Of a stretch of 64,000 nucleotides of DNA, positions 58,130-64,000 are shown piece after piece. The notes under the pieces are model-generated. The model was not told the origin of the DNA, did no database searches, and saw nothing but the letters and a program-made list of their open reading frames with translations. A program made the position numbers and the translations under genes. Each line of letters starts with the position of its first letter. The stretch's first letter is position 1. The DNA comes from Arachis hypogaea (Eukaryota; Streptophyta; Magnoliopsida; Fabales; Fabaceae), in the NCBI RefSeq assembly GCF_003086295.3, contig NC_092052.1, forward strand, positions 18,010,346 to 18,074,345, given 5' to 3'.

Positions 58130-59372
58130 TCAAACTAACAAAATGGTTTGACTAGGGATGGTGGTAGACCCAGTAGACCTATGAGGTGGAATAGGTGGCC
58201 TATTACCAATGAAGTTATTATTATTACTATTATTATTATTATTATTTTCATTGACCCTTTTTGTTGAACTAATAAGTGAAGAACATGAGGCCCTTGAAAA
58301 ACTTGTTGAAGAATGCAACAATCCTCTCTTATTATAATTAGAAGCTTGATGGCTCTCATCATCATCATCTCCCATTTTCTGTGCATAGCTTCTACAAGAT
58401 TTCAACTTCTTGTTGTATGGGTTCTCTGGCTTTGCAAGATCCTCCAAGCTCCTTACTTTTGCTAATGAACTAAAAGATTGTGACTTTCCTTCGTAATACT
58501 TTGATAGCCCCCTCCTATTAATATCATTCATTAAATTAAAGATAAACAAATTTGAGAAAACAATTTTGAAGTAAAAACAAAACTCGCAATAATATTACGC
58601 AGATCAATTATATTACGTGTACACTTTAAATCAGTAATAAAATCAATCGTAATCATATCACGTATATTTTAAATCAGTTATTAAATTAATTATCCGTATA
58701 ATATATATTAAATATAATATATAATGTTAAATAAAGTAAATTATAGCTGTTTTTAACTAATTTTTTTTAGTTACCAAATATTTCTGAATATATATATATA
58801 TATATAAAATAATTTATTTGATGACTAATTCTTTAGAGTTCATAACATATATTTTTGTACATCCATATATCTTTAAGTTAATCCATTTTTATAACACTAC
58901 CATTTGTTGGTATACTACTATTTCATAATTTGAGATTTTAAAAAAATATTAACCATTAACCCAAAAATAACATTAGTTTGAATATGTGTTATTATACATG
59001 TTTTTTTGAAGTCTAATAAGCTCTTGCATGTAGAAGAAAAACACATGGTATAATATATAGAAGTTTGAGAAACTAATCATATTCATTGTATTTAAAAACT
59101 TTAGCTCTCGGAAACGATTTTATCACTTGAATGAAGGTAGAAGAGAAAGAAAAAGAAACTTACTTAATGGGAAGTTGTTGAAACAAACTAGACATATCAC
59201 TCAATGGGTCATTTGTAGAAGTAGAAAAAGTAGTAGAAGAAGAAGAAGGAGACATCACTTCTTCAAATGAATCAGATTCCATCACTAATGATGAATCATC
59301 ACTTGAATTTCCAGACCCAAATGAAGAAGAAGAAGCATCACCAATCTCATGAGCTGCTGCTTTCTCAACCAT
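58130..59372 (-). CDS. OXIDATIVE STRESS 3 (OXS3)-like protein, two exons
   Basis: Exon 1 is 59164-59372 (first in-frame ATG, peptide [20 protein letters not shown]), donor GTAAGT at 59158-59163. Exon 2 is 58130-58514, acceptor ATTAATAG, giving 594 bp and 197 residues. Across the junction the protein reads [16 protein letters not shown] then [14 protein letters not shown] and [16 protein letters not shown], the conserved core of plant OXS3 proteins. These are small Ser-rich nuclear proteins linked to heavy-metal and oxidative-stress tolerance and chromatin. The N-terminus is Ser/Asp-rich, with [14 protein letters not shown] and SDSFEE typical of the family. The C-terminal part has an Asn-rich tract (residues about 156-170) that is encoded by a trinucleotide repeat and may vary in length. 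No defect is seen. It is the only gene here that I take for an ordinary host gene. Confidence 0.87.
58515..59163 (-). other. Intron of the OXS3-like gene
   Basis: 649 bp, AT-rich, GT-AG, with an (AT)n-like stretch near 58790-58805. No ORF. Confidence 0.85.
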
Positions 59373-59497
59373 AGTAGCACTTTTCAACTATATGCTCTTA
59401 ACAAAATCCTTAGTTAGTTTCTTTTCTAAATAAGAACACAAATGTAAGTGTGAAAATGCACACTCACTTTTTCTTTTCTCTCTTCTAAAGATGTGCC

Positions 59498-59503
59498 TTT
59501 AAA
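59498..59503 (-). promoter_or_regulatory. Possible TATA-like box of the OXS3-like gene
   Basis: TTTAAA about 125 bp upstream of the ATG, followed by a CT/GA-rich leader on the minus strand. Weak evidence. Confidence 0.25.
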
Positions 59504-61425
59504 TGGAATCACAAGTACTTATTTTTTTGGTGTATAGCACAAGAGACTTGGATGGTTTATAAGCAAAGCTCTAAGATGCTACATTTGGATAAGACTAATT
59601 TAAAAAAAAAATTATTGTTTATTTTTAGTGAGATAAGAAATCTTTTCCAGATAGAAATATTTAGTAAGATTCGGCTTTATCCGGATTTGATATTTCTTGT
59701 CCCCCTAACCTCAACACCCACCCTACGATCCATCTAAAGGCCACCTAGTTTACCTAAATATGGCACTTTGACAAATATTATTTCATCATTTCAATAATTA
59801 GTGCCATCATATCTATCTATCATCGTAAATTTAAATTTTCCAGGAGAATAAATAAATTACACTAGTTCTTATCAAAAACTTTCATTTGGCAATGCCTTTT
59901 AATTATTTCATAAATATTCCTCTACGGCAATTGAATAACATAATTGTGTTTTTAAGCTTTTAATATATAATTCATTTTTTTTATAAATTTATCGAATAAT
60001 ATTATATGACTAATAAATATTATTACTTTTATTAGTATTTGATCAATAATAATTTACACTTATATTTATAAAAAAAATTTTATTAAAATTTATATATATA
60101 AATTAATATAATTTATATTCATTTTTTAAAAAATTTATACGTATAATTTAATAAAATTTATTTTGTTAAAAATAATTTAATATTTATACTAATAAAATAT
60201 CATAAAAAATATTAAAAAATTGATGATACAATAAATGAAAATGACAAGTTAGTACTAAGAAATAAAAGAATATATGCTAATATAAGTTGGAAGTTCAAGG
60301 AGAGTGCGTGTAATGTGAAGTTGGCAACTTGGCATGGAGTTTGGATAAGCTTGAACTCCTCTATCCTATGCCGTACCATAAGTAGTTGTTATCCATCACC
60401 CAAAAAAGCACTTTCCATACATCTATTTGGAAAACAATAGTTATTTTTTAATCTACCATTTTCCAGTGTTTGAAATTTTATAATTTAAGTATCAAATGGA
60501 CATCCCTACTTCTATGCGTTTCTATATATAATTTATATATAAAAAATTAAAAAAAAACTTTAAGGAGAATAATAGCAAAATCAATCATAACAAGGGCAGT
60601 AAAAATACGTACAAAAGGAATTAAAAATCATACTCCACAAAATAGATTTTATATATATAAAAGATAATCAATCATAAACATAGAAGAGAAAAGAAGAGAA
60701 TTGAAACACCTACTTAAAGAAAAAGAAAAGAGAAAAAAAACTATATATAGAATTCTAGATAAGAGAAGAAAGATACAATTAGTTAATTAGAGCCGACTAT
60801 TTATAAATTGTTATTCACTCACGGCAATATATAAAATACTGAAATACATAAATATATCAAAGTAATGGTAAACTATTCAACAAAATATCCACATTAAGTA
60901 GGAGGGAGAGAAAAAAAAAAAAGAAAAACAATGTTTTTTTTTAATATTAGTGCCCATTATGGATTGTGATGAGGTTCAAATGACACTTTTGAACAGAAAA
61001 AATTGGCTCTTTGCCATAAATGGTAACACCATAATATCCGACTTTTTACTTTTTAGGTCTCTTTTGCAAAGTTGGTGATATACTTTTTAATTGTATCACT
61101 AATATTCTAATAAATAGGAATAATGTTTAGAGTAACTACAGATAGTTACAGTTAAAAAAATACTTAAAATATATTCAAAAGAATAAAGAAAAGGTGCTGT
61201 TATATGATAGGCTTCAATTTTGAGGGTATTGTGGTCCCATTTTGCGCTCTTTTTGGCTTGGAATGTCTGCTAGCCAGCTGACACGCTCTTCAAGACTAAA
61301 ACTAAATCTAAAGTAACCTAATTTTCTTTCTTTTACGGTTTTACCCTTCCCACTTACTTGGCTACTTGTGACCGTCTTGGTAAGTGCAAATATAAATATC
61401 TCTCTTAAAATATTATTATTATTAG
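59504..61425. other. Intergenic region upstream of the OXS3-like gene
   Basis: AT-rich, no gene supported. 61190-61400 is less AT-rich but has no ORF of note. Confidence 0.4.
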
Positions 61426-62577
61426 GGTAAATTTTCTTTTGGTCCTTAATCTTTTATTCATGAAACATAGTGTATCTTAATCATTCTTAAACTTTAATAC
61501 GAACCTCATTTAAATTTAACAAATCGATCCCTACAATTGATTGACAGTAAATTGTCCATCTGACGTGTTAGGTGTATATCAAGTATTAACTCTAAATAAT
61601 TTCAGGGACTAAAAATTCTCTCCATATAAAAAAAATAAAAAATAAAAAATAATCCTCTTCTCTTCTCCTCCTCTTCCTTTTTCTTCCTCCTCTTCTCCTT
61701 TCTCTTCGCCAGTCACCATCATCTCTATCATCATCATCATCATCGAGCTTCACCTTTACAATCATCACCACAGTACCACCATCACCGAACCAACTTCTCT
61801 TTTCTTCTTCCTCTTTCTTTCCTCTTCCTCTTATTCTTCTCTTTTTTTTTCCTTCATCGTGCAATCTCTAGAACCACCATCTTCTCCCTCTGATTTGTCA
61901 CCAACAGTCACCATCACCGTGGTTCCTTCTTCCTCCTCTTTCTCCTTTTCTTTTTCTTTTCGCCATCACCCAACCTCTCTCAATAGCTTACCCCAAATCT
62001 TCTTGGCGTCACCAAGATTCTTGCTGTCCTCACCGTCTTTCACGCCACCACTGCTAACAATTCTTCCTTTCCTGATTGGTACTACGTCTAGAGTCATTTA
62101 TCCATACCTCGTCTTTCGCAAGAGTTACAAAAGTCCCCATGTGGCATTTGGTGAGGCATTCAAACTTGTCGCTGAAGTTTTCTGGTTGTCCCCAAATTTT
62201 GTTAATGATATATGGATTACTAACTTTATGATTTTGTCAAGGTTAATGCACGAAGAGTTTTAAGGCTATGGAAATAAATAATAATGATAATGGGTTTGAA
62301 AAAAATGAAAAAGAGGAGGAAAAAGAGGAAGAGAAGGAAGAGAAAGAAAAAAAAAGGTGATTTTAGTTCCAATAATCATTTGGAGTTGATACCTGTTACT
62401 TAGTATTGACACATCACACTCTACCTGACACGTTAGACGAGTAACTTACTATCAACTGGTTATAGGGATTAATTTGTCCAATTTTATTAATGGGTGGGAA
62501 CTAAATTGAAGTTTAAGGATAATTAAGATGCGATATGTCTCATAAAAAAAAATCAAAGACCAAAAAAAATATTTACC
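61426..62577. mobile_element. Long-inverted-repeat element (about 1.15 kb)
   Basis: Left arm 61426-61620 begins GGTAAATTTTCTTTTGGTCC. The right arm, read in reverse from 62577, begins GGTAAATATTTTTTTTGGTC. The similarity runs through CTTAAACTT and ACGTGTYAGGT to about 190 bp. CTC/TTC-rich (61650-61720) and GAA-rich (62300-62360) blocks extend the pairing. The centre has a Ser/Pro-rich ORF (61859-62263, plus) of low complexity. It is a non-autonomous DNA element of unknown superfamily. Confidence 0.65.
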
Positions 62578-62588
62578 TTCTTCTTCTT

Positions 62589-62678
<90 letters not shown>
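62578..62678. repeat. (TTC)n(TTA)n compound microsatellite
   Basis: About 13 TTC units followed by about 20 TTA units directly after the inverted-repeat element. The left flank of that element also ends in TTA repeats (61410-61424). Confidence 0.95.
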
Positions 62679-62679
<1 letters not shown>

Positions 62680-64000
62680 CCATATAATACATGAAATATG
62701 GAGAAAAATGACAAAAAATAAAAGCTTTTTCTTTCCTTGACAATACGCATATATAATGTTGTAACTTGTAGCATACTTGCATGGCTATAGTTTTTTGTTT
62801 TTTGTTTTTTGTTTTTTTTTTCTTTATGGTTCAGTTCGATAAAAGACTAATTTACTTGCTACTAAACTACATGCACAAGGTGAAATTTAAATTTTCGACA
62901 CTTAAGCGAACTAGTGAACTAACCGTTAGACCAACCTAATTTTTTATTGGATTGAATAAATTCAAGAATAAATGACAAATAGCTAGCTCTAACTTTTTAT
63001 CTCGAAATAAATATCAACTAATTAAAAATATAAAAATATTATTCACTTTTTAAAATGTGAGACATCTAAGTCTCACTGAAAAATCAGTTTGTCTTTATAT
63101 ATTTTAGACGAAAAACTTAAATATCTCATATTTTAAAAAGTTAATAAAGATATTTTTATATTTTTAATTAGATAAAAATTTATGCATTTTCAAATTAAAA
63201 AATTAAAGACTTATTTACTTTTTTTTTCCTCAACTTAAACGGAAAAAAGGATAAATTTTTAACAATGTTATTATATATATCTTAAATTTACAACACGTAT
63301 ACCATATACAATATATTTATCTATGAAACTTTTGCATAATCAAATTTTTGATATTACAACTTGTTAGAATAATATTACTTTTCTCTTGACAAGTACATGG
63401 GAAGAGTAGATATATATTTTTTTTCTTTTCGTTGAATAATATTTTATAGGCTTCGTTTAAACAATAATCATATTATTGAATAACTTTTATTTGTATAGTT
63501 TTTAACAAAATTAAAGTCCATCCTTAAATTAGAACTTTATATAATATTTTTATAAATCTTAAAAAGAAATATATATAAGAATTATTTTCTTTATGATTAT
63601 ATTTTGACATGCTAGTGCTACCATCATGTTTGTTTTATTTTATTTTATATTTTTAAAAAGAATGTTATGTTAATTACTTCATTTATTACTTGTCTAGAAC
63701 TTATCCGATCATGCAGGTTTTCATCACGGATTTTATATGGGCCATGGATATGAATTGGACAAATTTACTCTTAGACGAATCTGAAATGATCCAATAAAAT
63801 TCTTAGATATCAGTGTATGTTTTGATAAATATAATCCACTTAGATTATTGGATGACCACTGACCAGGTTTGAGGACCAATTTGCAGGTTAATGTTGATAA
63901 ATATTAAACCTATCAAGATGAGAAAATGATTGAAATAGGCTTGTATGTGTATCTTGAAAATATGATCATATAACAAAGCAAAGAGAGTATGAAATCGTTA
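62679..64000. other. AT-rich intergenic DNA with a small palindromic repeat
   Basis: No gene. 63018-63171 is a palindromic MITE-like repeat with arms of about 54 bp (CTAATTAAAAATATAAAAATAT… in both orientations) around a short centre. Confidence 0.5.
63018..63171. repeat. Palindromic MITE-like repeat
   Basis: Arms CTAATTAAAAATATAAAAATAT and ACTTTTTAAAATRTGAGA occur in inverted orientation at both sides with few mismatches. Confidence 0.6.

Noticed and set aside
61592..62263. Basic minus-strand ORF and Ser/Pro-rich plus-strand ORF
   Set aside because: Both come from trinucleotide-like TTC/CTC/ATC repeats inside an inverted-repeat element.
62553..62782. Poly-Asn/poly-Lys and poly-Ile/poly-Arg ORFs
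   Set aside because: They are translations of the (TTC)n(TTA)n microsatellite.
1..64000. CRISPR arrays, rRNA, intact tRNA genes, bacterial-type operons
   Set aside because: None was seen. The direct repeats are LTRs, target duplications, minisatellites or MITE arms.

Overview
This is a stretch of AT-rich plant nuclear DNA, almost certainly from a dicot and probably a legume. The style of the repeats resembles Arachis, but that is an inference from recognition and not something the sequence proves. Evidence for a plant: an L1-type LINE with a C-terminal RNase H, Ty1/copia and Ty3/gypsy LTR elements of plant lineages, CACTA, hAT and FAR1-type Mutator (MULE) transposases, many MITEs, and one spliced plant gene of the OXIDATIVE STRESS 3 (OXS3) type. 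Nothing bacterial, organellar or CRISPR-like was seen.

Layout. 1-3909: 3' end of a LINE (endonuclease, reverse transcriptase, RNase H) broken by one frameshift and one stop. 3911-5083: a small MITE-like repeat and a dispersed repeat. 5084-10998: a complete copia element on the minus strand with a perfect AATTG target duplication and near-identical LTRs, but with stop codons in gag and pol. 11079-11249 and 11272-11851: two MITEs, Mutator-type (9-bp duplication) and hAT-type (8-bp duplication). 11852-16288: non-coding, with a 1.27-kb long-inverted-repeat element and another MITE. 16289-18696: a palindromic MITE split by a 1.9-kb non-autonomous CACTA element. 18980-22615: a complete hAT element (14-bp TIRs, 8-bp duplication CATACAGA) with an unbroken 818-codon transposase; it is the only transposase gene here that looks intact.

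23428-30819: a multi-exon gene whose first exon encodes an RNase H1 N-terminal (viroplasmin-type) domain. It carries a frameshift and a stop and has been split by a 6.4-kb CACTA element (23565-29985) whose TnpD has lost its catalytic part. 34372-37421: a many-exon gene of the Ulp1/C48 cysteine-protease type with degraded catalytic positions. 38987-41342: a FAR1-type MULE transposase pseudogene on the minus strand, converging on the Ulp1 gene. MULEs carrying Ulp1-like genes (Kaonashi type) are known in plants, so the Ulp1 and FAR1 genes, perhaps with the viroplasmin-domain gene, may be remnants of one large multi-gene MULE. No element ends were found.

42645-47449: a second copy of the dispersed repeat, a CACTA end fragment and featureless AT-rich DNA. 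47450-56440: a GC-richer gypsy element of Tat-lineage type with two RNase H domains and a spliced antisense gene between pol and a truncated 3' LTR. Its coding regions carry many stops, frameshifts and catalytic substitutions. 57258-57797: a MITE. 58130-59372: the two-exon OXS3-like gene on the minus strand, the only convincing host gene. 61426-62577: a long-inverted-repeat element abutting a (TTC)n(TTA)n microsatellite. The rest is AT-rich intergenic DNA with another small palindromic repeat.
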